The notes under the pieces are model-generated. The model searched no databases and had not been told where the DNA came from. It was given only the letters and a program-made list of their open reading frames with translations. From Treponema sp. (lineage in GTDB: Bacteria > Spirochaetota > Spirochaetia > Treponematales > Treponemataceae): a stretch of 48,569 bases of DNA. The stretch spans positions 1 through 48,569 of the forward strand of contig JAILBH010000132.1 of assembly GCA_024681195.1 (NCBI GenBank). Reading direction: 5' to 3'. A program made the translations under genes and the position numbers. Of the stretch, positions 17,950 through 26,498 are shown in pieces. Position 1 is the stretch's first letter, and every line of letters starts with the position of its first letter.

Positions 17950-19311
17950 TTATATTTTTATTCTTTTCATGTAGATATTATAACATATGATATTTGCTAA
18001 ATAGGTCAATATCCAGCTTATTGGATATGTGATGAAAATCATAAACGGCGTGTGAAACTGCGGAATCTGGAAGATGGTAAAAAGCCAGATAATGCGGAAA
18101 AGGCAGGCGCCTACTAAAGATGAAATTGTTGGAGTTAATGAATGACCAATACCACGGATACAGTTGGCCATGCCGTCCATCATGCCGCAGAGGCAGTAGG
18201 TGGTAAAAATGACTACAAGGCGGCTCATACCCATTTCTATAACGTCGGGGCTCTTGGAAAAGATGCCTATAAGAGAACGTCCGCAGGCAAGCATAGGAAG
18301 ACTCAGGGCGTTTCCAATTATAAAAATGCAGCCTTGAGAAATCCAAACAACTTTTTTAATACGGTCCGGGCGGCGGGCACCCATATTCTGTGAGCAGAAA
18401 GTCAACGAGCCTTGAGAAAAGCCGTTCATTGCAGTGTAGACAAAGCCTTCCAGGTTTACTGCAGCGGCGTTTCCGGCAACAAGGACTGCTCCAAAAGAAT
18501 TAACTGATGACTGGATTATTACGTTTGAAAAAGAAAACATAATACCCTGAAATCCTGCAGGTAATCCAATTTTTACAATTTTGGCAAGGATGTGAGTGTC
18601 TATCGAAAGCTTTTTTATATTAAGATGAAAAGCCCCATCCTCTTTTACAAGCAAAAAAATAACACAAGCAGCCGCAAAGCATTGAGAAATAACAGTAGCC
18701 CACGCAACCCCGGCTACATCAAGTTTAAAGCGGATTACAAAAATAAGGTTCAGGAAAAGGTTAATGATTCCTGCTGTAAAAAGAATATAAAGAGGACGCT
18801 TTGTGTCTCCCTTAGAACGAAGTAAGGCGCTGCCAAAGTTATAAATCATGGTTGCAGTAATGCCGCCAAAATAAATGCGAAGATAAACTGCCGCAAGCTC
18901 CAGAACTTCGGGTGGAGACTGCATGAGTTTAAGAATAAATCTTGTAAAGCAAACTCCAACAGTAGTAAGAATTACACCGCTTATGAGCGACAACAAAATT
19001 GAAGTATGAACTGTCTGTTCAAGCCTGTCCTGTCTGCCCGCCCCAAAATAGCTGGCACTAACTACATTTGTTCCAATCGAAAGCCCCATAAAAAGATTTA
19101 CAAGAAGGTTTATGAGAGAGCCTACAGAACCTACAGCAGCAAGTGAGTTATCTCCTGCAAAACGTCCGACAACAACAACATCTGCGGCATTAAAAAGCAG
19201 CTGGAGTAAACTTGATAAAATGAGTGGAATAGAAAATTTTAGAAGCTTACCAAAGATTGGCCCATGGGTCATATCTATCTGGTTAGAGCTTTTAGTAACT
19301 CCTATTTTCAT
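17950..19311 (-). CDS. MATE-family multidrug exporter
   Basis: 453 residues with about twelve membrane helices. MATE exporters expel cationic drugs or metabolites using a Na+ or H+ gradient. The N-terminal signature GPIFGKLLKFSIPLILSSLL and NAADVVVVGRFAGDNSLAAVG is characteristic, and the internally duplicated pattern recurs near residue 240 onward (KIGLPAGFQGIMFSFSNVI). Length is normal. The start overlaps the small gene at 19308 by four bases. Palindrome copies A and B lie on either side of this two-gene unit. Confidence 0.93.
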   Translation of the reverse strand: MKIGVTKSSNQIDMTHGPIFGKLLKFSIPLILSSLLQLLFNAADVVVVGRFAGDNSLAAVGSVGSLINLLVNLFMGLSIGTNVVSASYFGAGRQDRLEQTVHTSILLSLISGVILTTVGVCFTRFILKLMQSPPEVLELAAVYLRIYFGGITATMIYNFGSALLRSKGDTKRPLYILFTAGIINLFLNLIFVIRFKLDVAGVAWATVISQCFAAACVIFLLVKEDGAFHLNIKKLSIDTHILAKIVKIGLPAGFQGIMFSFSNVIIQSSVNSFGAVLVAGNAAAVNLEGFVYTAMNGFSQGSLTFCSQNMGARRPDRIKKVVWISQGCIFIIGNALSLPMLACGRSLIGIFSKSPDVIEMGMSRLVVIFTTYCLCGMMDGMANCIRGIGHSLTPTISSLVGACLFRIIWLFTIFQIPQFHTPFMIFITYPISWILTYLANIICYNIYMKRIKI

Positions 19312-19532
19312 AAATCCTCTAAAAGCTCTCGGAAAAAGTGATTTTCGACTTTAGCATGATTCATGAGGTCCCCGTAAGATTCAAATCTTTTTCCTTCGTA
19401 AAGCTGACCAAAAACAATATACTCTTTTCCGCTATCGTCCTTATCATAATTAAGGACATAAGTTTTTCCCTTAAAAACAAATTCGAATTCTTTTTTTGAT
19501 TGTATATAAAAATAGATATCGTCTTTGGTCAT
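19308..19532 (-). CDS. Small hypothetical protein
   Basis: 74 residues from the ATG at 19530-19532, beginning MTKDDIYFYIQSKKEFEFV. It is acidic and aromatic-rich, with no membrane helix or known motif. An upstream in-frame TTG at 19571 would add 13 residues with no ribosome binding site, so I prefer the ATG, although it also lacks a clear site. The four-base overlap with the MATE gene supports a real co-translated gene. The beta-strand-like pattern KTYVLNYDKDDSGKEYIVFG suggests a small beta-rich fold. Unrecognised. Confidence 0.6.
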   Translation of the reverse strand: MTKDDIYFYIQSKKEFEFVFKGKTYVLNYDKDDSGKEYIVFGQLYEGKRFESYGDLMNHAKVENHFFRELLEDL

Positions 19533-19594
19533 ATTAAAACACATTTTAATTTTTTTAATAATTATATGCAACCATAAATAATTAAATCATAAAG

Positions 19595-19735
19595 TGTGGC
19601 TCCCAGTCGAGAACGGGTTTGCAAAACCGCGGCCTAGGCCGCTAGACGCTGAAGTGCCTTGTAATTATATACTTGGCCGCAAAAGCGGCCGCACTTCAGA
19701 GTCTTTTTGAAATCCGTTCTCTCCTTCGCGCCACA
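19595..19735. repeat. GC-rich palindromic element, copy B
   Basis: A 141-base imperfect palindrome in the divergent gap between the small gene at 19532 and moxR at 19850. Outer blocks TGTGGC (19595-19600) / GCCACA (19730-19735) and GAGAACGG / CCGTTCTC pair. Inside are AGAC-g-CTGAAGTGC (19644-19657) / GCACTTCAG-a-GTCT (19691-19704), the 14-base perfect palindrome GCGGCCTAGGCCGC (19629-19642) and a GGCCGC-AAAA-GCGGCC hairpin (19675-19690). The ends match copies A and C (GCTCCC at one end, CCTTCGCGCCACA at the other). Apart from it, this 300-base gap holds AT-rich sequence with a possible -10 box TATGAT at 19833-19838 for moxR. Confidence 0.83.
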
Positions 19736-19849
19736 AAAATGAATTTATTATTGTTAATATGAAATCTTTAATTTTACCCTCCGTTTTATTCCCTCGCGCC
19801 TATATAATATATATAGAATTAACATATCTATTTATGATATTATTTATAT

Positions 19850-20803
19850 ATGAGTAAAATAAAAGACATAAGCGATAAAATAAAACATTCAGTAGAAACC
19901 GTTTTTAAAGGTGATGAAAATATTGTAGACATGATCCTGGCAGCTGTTTTTGCCGGAGGTCATGTTCTTTTGGAAGATGTGCCGGGAACAGGAAAAACTG
20001 TTCTGGCCAAAGCTCTTGCAAAATCAAGCGGACTTGCATTCAGCCGCATTCAGTGTACACCAGATTTAATGCCAAGCGATGTAACAGGTTCTTCTGTATG
20101 GCTTCCTGCAAAATCTGAGTTTGAATTCCGTCCGGGGCCTGTAATGTCAAGCATAGTTTTAGTAGACGAGCTCAACCGTGCAACTCCGCGTACTCAGTCT
20201 GCCCTGCTTGAAGCTATGGCCGAAGGTCAGATAAGTATAGACGGCAAACGCCACGAACTTGGTAAGCCCTTTTTTGTAATTGCTACCGAAAACCCTGTTG
20301 AATCAGAAGGTACCTTCCCTCTTCCTGAGGCTCAGAAAGACCGATTTATGCTTTGCCTTTCAATTGGATATCCTAAAAAAGAAGAAGAAATATCAATCAT
20401 TACTGCACAGCGTTCTCTTGTTCATCCTGTTGAAGCTGTACAGGCAGTTGTTACTAAAGATGAAATCCTTGCCTGTATGGAAGAAGCTGTAAATGTTCAT
20501 GTAGACGAAGCTGTTATGGAATATCTTTTGGCACTTGTAGAAGCAACAAGAACAAACGAAAGCCTTACTGCAGGTATTTCGCCTCGTGGTTCCATTGCAT
20601 TGTATAAGGCCGCACAGGCATTGGCCGCTGTAAAGGGACGTTCTTACGTTACACCGGAAGATGTAAAGAGTCTTACTCTTCCTGTATTCCGCAAACGAAT
20701 AATCTTAAAGGGAGACGCAATTATACGTGGTCTTACTGCCCAAAGCATAATTCGTCAGCTTCTGGAAGCCGTTCCTGTTCCTGATTTTAAGGCTCATGTA
20801 TAA
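19850..20803 (+). CDS. MoxR-family AAA+ ATPase
   Basis: 317 residues. Walker A GTGKT ends at residue 50, Walker B-like VDELNR is at 105-110, and the sensor region reads VIATENPVESEGTFPLPEAQKDRF. MoxR ATPases act as chaperones in protein-complex maturation or stress responses and are usually followed by a DUF58 protein, as here (the stop and the next start overlap by one base). No von Willebrand A-domain gene, often present in such operons, follows. No ribosome binding site precedes the ATG, and the -10-like TATGAT ends only 11 bases upstream. Confidence 0.93.
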   Translation: MSKIKDISDKIKHSVETVFKGDENIVDMILAAVFAGGHVLLEDVPGTGKTVLAKALAKSSGLAFSRIQCTPDLMPSDVTGSSVWLPAKSEFEFRPGPVMSSIVLVDELNRATPRTQSALLEAMAEGQISIDGKRHELGKPFFVIATENPVESEGTFPLPEAQKDRFMLCLSIGYPKKEEEISIITAQRSLVHPVEAVQAVVTKDEILACMEEAVNVHVDEAVMEYLLALVEATRTNESLTAGISPRGSIALYKAAQALAAVKGRSYVTPEDVKSLTLPVFRKRIILKGDAIIRGLTAQSIIRQLLEAVPVPDFKAHV

Positions 20804-21882
20804 TGATCAGGCCTGCTTCCGCACTTAAAACAACCTTATATTTCTCTATTTTTGCAATTTTGTTTTTGCCTTATAAATTTGTTCAGGCAATTGCAATTAG
20901 TGCCCTGCTTATAATCCTTGTAAGCTATATCTGGGCGCGTGCATTAAGTAAGGGAATAAAGGTTGAACGCGATGAAGCAGAAATAAAAACAGTTTCTTAC
21001 GAAAGACTTACAATTTCTTTTACAATAACTAATCATTCACGATTTCCAGCCCTTATGTGCTTTGTTCTGGATAATATTCCCTTTCTTCATGTATTTGAAA
21101 AGCAGAATGAAAGACTTTTTATGCTGAGGGGTCACGAAAAAAAGACAGTTTTTTACCAGGCAAATGCACTCCAGCGTGGGCTTTATACAGCAGGTCCCAT
21201 TTCTGTAAAAACAAATGATCCTTTGGGACTATTTGATATTGAATTTGAGTTTGAATGTACCCAACGTATTTTAGTTCGCCCGGCACGTATTCAGCTTAAG
21301 ACAAATGCACATCCCGGGCTCCCACAGGGAAACATTAAAATAAATAACCCGATTTATGAAGACATTACCATGCGCCGCTGCCTTAGGGAATATAAAAACG
21401 GTGATGAACTTAAGCGTATAAACTGGCGTGCAAGTGCTAAGTATGATTCTCTTTATACAAACGAATACGAAGACACCTTTGACGCACCTTTTTTTGTTTT
21501 CTTAAACCTTGCCAAAGATGATTACCCGCTTAATCACTGTCATGAAATGGGAGAAAAGGCAATAGAAATTGCAGCAAGCATTGTAAACACTGCAGCACGT
21601 CTTAAGCAGCGCTGTGGCTTTGCGGCTTATGGTTCGGCTTTTCCTTTTATAAAACCAGGCGAAAATCAGGCAGATTGTATTTTGGATATCCTTTCGCTCA
21701 TTCAAATGGAAAACGGAAAGCTTGATTATGATCCTGAGGCAAAATTAAAGCAGGAGCTTAGTACGGGAACCCTGCTTTTTGTTATAGGTCCAAAGGAAGT
21801 AAGCTTGTATAACGATAAAATTGGTGCCGGCCAGTATGGAGTTACCACCCAGACTCTTGGAATTATGAGGGATATAAAATGA
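20803..21882 (+). CDS. DUF58-domain protein, MoxR partner
   Basis: 359 residues. Two hydrophobic N-terminal segments (about 10-45) are followed by a beta-rich region and the DUF58 motif REYKNGDELKRINWRASAKY near residues 193-212. DUF58 proteins are membrane-linked partners of MoxR ATPases, of unknown biochemical role, and their C-terminal part is related to the VWA fold. The start overlaps the moxR stop, and the end overlaps the next gene by four bases. Confidence 0.9.
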   Translation: MIRPASALKTTLYFSIFAILFLPYKFVQAIAISALLIILVSYIWARALSKGIKVERDEAEIKTVSYERLTISFTITNHSRFPALMCFVLDNIPFLHVFEKQNERLFMLRGHEKKTVFYQANALQRGLYTAGPISVKTNDPLGLFDIEFEFECTQRILVRPARIQLKTNAHPGLPQGNIKINNPIYEDITMRRCLREYKNGDELKRINWRASAKYDSLYTNEYEDTFDAPFFVFLNLAKDDYPLNHCHEMGEKAIEIAASIVNTAARLKQRCGFAAYGSAFPFIKPGENQADCILDILSLIQMENGKLDYDPEAKLKQELSTGTLLFVIGPKEVSLYNDKIGAGQYGVTTQTLGIMRDIK

Positions 21883-23321
21883 AAACTAAGATGAATGTCG
21901 GTTATTCACATAAGTTTTTAGAACGATTCCTCATTTTTTTGACACTTGCCTCTTTTTTATGCTGTGGTTTAAGTCTTTTGCGCGACCTTACAATCCAGAA
22001 AAAAGAAGTAATCAATTACCTTACAATAATCCTTACAGCAGTTTATGCGGTAATAGCTTTTGGAATAATAGCAATTTTCTTTAATGAAAATACAAAGACC
22101 GGAACTTTTGTAAGAATGAGTGTGTATTTTCCGCTGGCAGGCGGTATAATTGCATATTTTTTGCGAAGCTTTATAAACTTTCCTGTTATGCTGTTAATAT
22201 CTTTTGCAATGTTTATACTGTATAAAAAGCTTTTTGAAGCATTTTTTGAACATGACGGTTTTGAAAAGCAATGTGCCAACAAAAACAATACAACTGGTTT
22301 GCAAAAAGAACTTTATGATTATAATATACATTTAAGTGGTGCTGCAGCCGGTTATCGTCAAAACAGAACAATTCTTTTTATTCTTGCAATTATACTTTTG
22401 ATTCTTACGGGGCTTACTGTTACAACCTGTGGTACTCCTTCTTTGCTTTCTGTTATTCTGCTTTTTACCTACATTATATGTTTATATTCAAATCTGTTTA
22501 TTTATTCGCATTATGTCCGCGAGGCTGTATATGCATCAGATGGTTTTGTAAATGTTTTTGATTTTAGATTTAAAATTGTCGGAGTAAGCCTCATCATATT
22601 TGCAGCATGCTTTTTAGTGAGCCTGCTTGTTTCTTCAAATCACTCCCCGCTTAAGCTTTCTTATCTTTTATTTTTCTTAAAATGGTTCAAAAAGCCCGAA
22701 ACAAATTCTCAAGCTCAATATAAAGATGTGATTAATGATGATGTTATTGCCCAAAGATTAAAGGATCTTGAAATATATCAGCGTGCAATTGACGAAGGGA
22801 AAGAAACTAAAGGAACTTTTACTTTTGCAATAATTTGCGGGGCAATTTTTGTACTTGCAATCTTGTGGTATTTTATAAGTCCGTTCTTTAAAAGAGCCTG
22901 GGACAAATACTTACGTGGTGTAAGCTTTAAGGCAATTTTTAAAAACTTTTTTGTTCACATAAAAACACTGATTAAAGGACTGTTTACTAAAAAACAACGC
23001 TTTAAGCTGGAACGCTCAGAAAGCTCCCGTCGTTTTGGTAAGGAGATGGAAGAATTTCTAAAAACAGCAAAAAAATCAAAGGAAAAAAAGGCAGAACTTG
23101 ATCGTCTTACAAGAAAGTTTATGAAGATAATAGATTTTGGAACTTCACAGGGTGTTGAATATACAAAAAATCTGGCTCCGGCTGAATATACACAACTATT
23201 GAATAACCAGAACGCGGTTACTGCAGGCTTACTTTTTGAAAAAGCCCTTTACGATAAAGAATGCCTCACAGCAGAAGAAGAAAAATCCTTTAGTTCACTG
23301 GTGGATAAAATATGCGGATAG
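21879..23321 (+). CDS. Multi-spanning membrane protein of the MoxR operon
   Basis: 480 residues. About eight hydrophobic segments lie in the first ~260 residues and one near 310-330. A basic cytoplasmic stretch and a C-terminal helical domain (LTRKFMKIIDFGTSQGVEY, then KALYDKECLTAEEEKSF) end it. That C-terminal pattern resembles the DUF4129 domain that ends transglutaminase-like proteins of other MoxR operons, but no Cys-His-Asp transglutaminase core is visible. Function unknown; it is likely the membrane platform for the MoxR/DUF58 pair. The end overlaps the ATP-grasp gene by 10 bases. Confidence 0.75.
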   Translation: MKTKMNVGYSHKFLERFLIFLTLASFLCCGLSLLRDLTIQKKEVINYLTIILTAVYAVIAFGIIAIFFNENTKTGTFVRMSVYFPLAGGIIAYFLRSFINFPVMLLISFAMFILYKKLFEAFFEHDGFEKQCANKNNTTGLQKELYDYNIHLSGAAAGYRQNRTILFILAIILLILTGLTVTTCGTPSLLSVILLFTYIICLYSNLFIYSHYVREAVYASDGFVNVFDFRFKIVGVSLIIFAACFLVSLLVSSNHSPLKLSYLLFFLKWFKKPETNSQAQYKDVINDDVIAQRLKDLEIYQRAIDEGKETKGTFTFAIICGAIFVLAILWYFISPFFKRAWDKYLRGVSFKAIFKNFFVHIKTLIKGLFTKKQRFKLERSESSRRFGKEMEEFLKTAKKSKEKKAELDRLTRKFMKIIDFGTSQGVEYTKNLAPAEYTQLLNNQNAVTAGLLFEKALYDKECLTAEEEKSFSSLVDKICG

Positions 23322-24508
23322 TCTTTTACAGTTCAAATTCCAATATTTTTGATGAAAAAAACTTTATAATCTCCGTGTTTCCAAAAAATACTACTACATT
23401 TAAGAACTTTAGGCTTGTTCATCCGGAACATGAATTTTTCTGTGTTACTCAAAAACCTGCCATGTTTATGCCGGAAGAAAGCTCCCCAAATGTTTTTTAT
23501 CTTCCTCAGGATGCTTCTACACAAGATTTTGCCGATTCAATCCAAAAGCTCAAGCCAGAGCTTGCCATTGCAATGACCTTTTGGATTGAACCTTACGATT
23601 GGCTTCCTGTAAGTGATTCGCTTATTGCTCAAAAATTAAATGAATCTGGCATAAAAACAATCTGTCATAGTACTGAATGTGGATTAAACTGCTTTGATAA
23701 ATGGCGTACTCATAACGAATTAAACAGCCTTGGATTTGATGTTCCACGCGCTGTTTTTTGTGATCATGATTTATATTTTTGTGCCGGAAGCAATAAAGAA
23801 GTTATCCGTAATGTTTACAAAGAAAGCGTACTCTCAGAGCTAAAAAAATTAAAGCTTCCGCTTATTATAAAGGATACAACCGGACTTAGTTCTTATGGAA
23901 TGACTGTTGTAAATACCTATGGTGAAGCTGCCGGTTATCTTAATTCCAAGCGAAATAATTCAAACCGGCTCATAGAAGAATATATAAATGGACAGCAATA
24001 TGGACTTGAAATTTATGGAGTGCCGGGCTTTTATCAGGTGCTTCCGCCTTTTAAAATGAGTATTAATCAATATGGAATTACAAGTCCTAAACAAAGCATA
24101 AAATGCGGACCTTGTAAACTTCCAGAATCATTAAATGCCATGATGCTTGAGCTTGCCGAAAAAATGAAGTTTTACGGAGTTGTTCAGGTAGATTTAATTT
24201 TAGATGAAAAAAATAACTGGCACATAATAGAAATTAATCCGCGTCTAAGTGGAATGAGCTATACATATGCAGCCGCCTGCTCTCTTTCGGTTTTTGAAAT
24301 GCTTTATCGTTCCTGTGTACAAAAGGTTTTACTTCCTGAATGTAAAGGTTTAATTATGAGTTTAAAGCTTCCACTTATGAATCAACAGGAGCTTTTGGAA
24401 ATAAGCAGTATAAAAGGTGTAAAACTTCTTAATCAGACAAATGATCTGGCTGCTAAACAGGAAAGAGAAAAAGGTTTTTGTGAATGTATAATTGCTTATC
24501 AGCAGTAA
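23312..24508 (+). CDS. ATP-grasp ligase-like protein
   Basis: 398 residues. The central part has the ATP-grasp pattern: LPLIIKDTTGLSSYGMTVV (nucleotide-binding strand and loop), RLIEEYINGQQYGLEIYG and the Mg-binding end VQVDLILDEKNNWHIIEINPR with its Glu-x-Asn pair. ATP-grasp enzymes join a carboxylate to an amine or thiol through an acyl phosphate; the substrate cannot be read here. The N-terminal ~110 residues are less conserved. It overlaps the end of the MoxR-operon membrane protein by 10 bases and converges on the DUF5718-like gene with a 10-base tail overlap. Its translational link to a MoxR operon is unusual. Confidence 0.85.
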   Translation: MRIVFYSSNSNIFDEKNFIISVFPKNTTTFKNFRLVHPEHEFFCVTQKPAMFMPEESSPNVFYLPQDASTQDFADSIQKLKPELAIAMTFWIEPYDWLPVSDSLIAQKLNESGIKTICHSTECGLNCFDKWRTHNELNSLGFDVPRAVFCDHDLYFCAGSNKEVIRNVYKESVLSELKKLKLPLIIKDTTGLSSYGMTVVNTYGEAAGYLNSKRNNSNRLIEEYINGQQYGLEIYGVPGFYQVLPPFKMSINQYGITSPKQSIKCGPCKLPESLNAMMLELAEKMKFYGVVQVDLILDEKNNWHIIEINPRLSGMSYTYAAACSLSVFEMLYRSCVQKVLLPECKGLIMSLKLPLMNQQELLEISSIKGVKLLNQTNDLAAKQEREKGFCECIIAYQQ

Positions 24509-25347
24509 GTTGTTGTTTGAATTAAGGCCGAAATTGTATTGTCGGTAAAATTTCCGCTTTGAGCCATTCCTTTAATTTGTTCTGCTGTATATTTTGATTC
24601 GGGATAAACTACTACGACTGATTTATCCTTGTCCTGCAAAAAGTTTGTCTCTCCAAAATTTGTGTATCGGGTTGCACCTATAGAAACCATTATTTGTTTT
24701 GGGCAGAGTGCGGCAACAAGATAGCTGTGAATATCTTCTGCAGGTCCTTCATTTTTCTGACCGTTAAATTTTTCGAGCATCCAGTCTGTGAGTTTTTTAT
24801 AGATATAGCTGTAATCACGGATTGCAGAATTTTCCCCATATTCGTAAACCTGGTCGTTTCGGATTAAAAAGCTTGCGATGCGATAGTTGTCAAAGCTGCA
24901 GCCTTTTTCAAAACCATCTGCCATAATCAGATTATCAGAAAAACCTTTAGAACATTCCCCCCAGTTTTTCTTTTCGCTGATTTTTTTTGCTCCCTGTTTA
25001 CGGATTGAACAGTCATTGGAAGCTCCAAAACATAAAGGACTAAGTTTGGTAAGCGTTTCACCTTCCCAACTTGCATTAAAAATAACAGCACATTCAGGTT
25101 CAATCTGAAGCTTTTCTTCCCCCTTAGGAAAAATTATTTTGTGTGAATTAAAAGGAAAAACCTTAAGAAACTCTGGAACTCCAGTTTTTGCAGGAATATA
25201 AGTTGGAAAAATTGCTTTAGGCGCATCAGCTTCTTTTGTTATTACATTTGCAAAATCAATTGCTTCGCCAGCCTGCTCAAGATGGCCAGTAAAGTTACCT
25301 GCTACGCCAAAACAGGGAATGTTTTTTGAGTCATAAAAGTCTGTCAT
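24499..25347 (-). CDS. DUF5718-like protein
   Basis: 282 residues, cytoplasmic, without membrane helices. The opening CFGVAGNFTGHLEQAGEA and the segment AVIFNASWEGETLTKLSP match what I remember of DUF5718, a family of unknown function. The GNFxGHLEQAGE motif vaguely recalls fumarylacetoacetate-hydrolase-like folds, but I see no convincing metal triad. It follows the FemAB-like gene by five bases and may be the last gene of the metG unit. Its stop overlaps the ATP-grasp gene on the opposite strand. Confidence 0.7.
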   Translation of the reverse strand: MTDFYDSKNIPCFGVAGNFTGHLEQAGEAIDFANVITKEADAPKAIFPTYIPAKTGVPEFLKVFPFNSHKIIFPKGEEKLQIEPECAVIFNASWEGETLTKLSPLCFGASNDCSIRKQGAKKISEKKNWGECSKGFSDNLIMADGFEKGCSFDNYRIASFLIRNDQVYEYGENSAIRDYSYIYKKLTDWMLEKFNGQKNEGPAEDIHSYLVAALCPKQIMVSIGATRYTNFGETNFLQDKDKSVVVVYPESKYTAEQIKGMAQSGNFTDNTISALIQTTTYC

Positions 25348-25352
25348 TTTGA

Positions 25353-26498
25353 TTATCTACCCTTAAGCTTTTTGATTACTTTTTTATGCCAGAAGGCACG
25401 GAGTTTTTCTGCAGCAATATAAAGAGTGTAAATATTTTTAAAAGGAATATCCCAGCTGCCTATTCTGTGTATTATGCGTCCACCAAAATTAGCCTTGAAC
25501 ATATAAAGTCCGTGCATAGGATGATTTTCATCTTCTCCTTCGGGCGGCATTCCGTACATATCATAATATTTGCTGCCATAAGCCTTTGCATCTTTCATAG
25601 CAGTCCATTGTAAAAGATGATTTGGCATTAAATTGCGTTTGTGGTTGCTGCTGGCTCCATAAAGATAAACAGCTTCATCATGACTAAAAAGCGTCATTAT
25701 GGCAGCAATTTCTTCTCCTTCATGTTCTGCAATATAAAGGGAAACCTCCGGAACATCTTTACCGGCAGCAATTTCTTCTGCAGAAGCTTTTATTAAATCA
25801 AGATAATAAGCTTTTGCATGACTTGAATTTCCGTCCCTTGCATTTGTCTCTTTTGTCAGTTCATAAAATTTGTCTATTTTTTCGGACAAGTTAAGACTGT
25901 TTCCTAAGTAACGTTTAATTTCAACACCCTTTTTCTGGCTCAATCTAATGTTATAGCGCCATTTAGAGTGCATTCTGTTCATAATTTCTTCTTCATCAAC
26001 AGTCAAATCAACAAGTGTTGTGTCCGGCGGTTGAATATCTACACTGTTTTTTTTAAGCTTGAGCTTGTCTGCAAAAGAAACAATTTTAATTCCCTTGTTA
26101 AAAGCTGCCATTTCTAAAAAGTCATCAAATTCAACAGCCGGATCAAAACGAATTGCAATTGTATTTTTGGGAAGTTCTGGTTTTAAGGCAAAAGCTATAT
26201 CATGTAAAAGATTTGCAAATTCAATTGCCTGATCCTGAGGACTAATTTCTGCCCTGTCAAAAGGAAGCGCCGGAAACAATGGAACATAAGCAATCGAAAA
26301 TCGATTCTTTGCAAAGCTTCTGTTCATAACAGAAACTTCTGCAGTATTAGTTTGACCGTTATAAGTTATGTCCAGGGAAAACCTTTTGCTTGTCCAGCCA
26401 TGTCTTGATTTAAAATCTGCCCAGAATGGGGTTTGTAAAAAACTGCCGTTATTAGTGCATTCTGTTTCAGCTGCAGGCAGTACCTTTATATCAAACAT
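25353..26498 (-). CDS. FemAB/FemX-like peptidyl or acyl transferase
   Basis: 381 residues with the paired GNAT-like folds of the FemABX family. Characteristic stretches are MHSKWRYNIRLSQKKGV (second domain start), AIMTLFSHDEAVYLYGASS and YYDMYGMPPEGEDENHP. Family members add amino acids from aminoacyl-tRNA to the peptidoglycan stem or transfer other amino groups in the envelope. The acceptor here is unknown; proximity to metG and an ATP-grasp gene is suggestive only. It overlaps the HD-GYP gene by one base. Confidence 0.88.
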   Translation of the reverse strand: MFDIKVLPAAETECTNNGSFLQTPFWADFKSRHGWTSKRFSLDITYNGQTNTAEVSVMNRSFAKNRFSIAYVPLFPALPFDRAEISPQDQAIEFANLLHDIAFALKPELPKNTIAIRFDPAVEFDDFLEMAAFNKGIKIVSFADKLKLKKNSVDIQPPDTTLVDLTVDEEEIMNRMHSKWRYNIRLSQKKGVEIKRYLGNSLNLSEKIDKFYELTKETNARDGNSSHAKAYYLDLIKASAEEIAAGKDVPEVSLYIAEHEGEEIAAIMTLFSHDEAVYLYGASSNHKRNLMPNHLLQWTAMKDAKAYGSKYYDMYGMPPEGEDENHPMHGLYMFKANFGGRIIHRIGSWDIPFKNIYTLYIAAEKLRAFWHKKVIKKLKGR

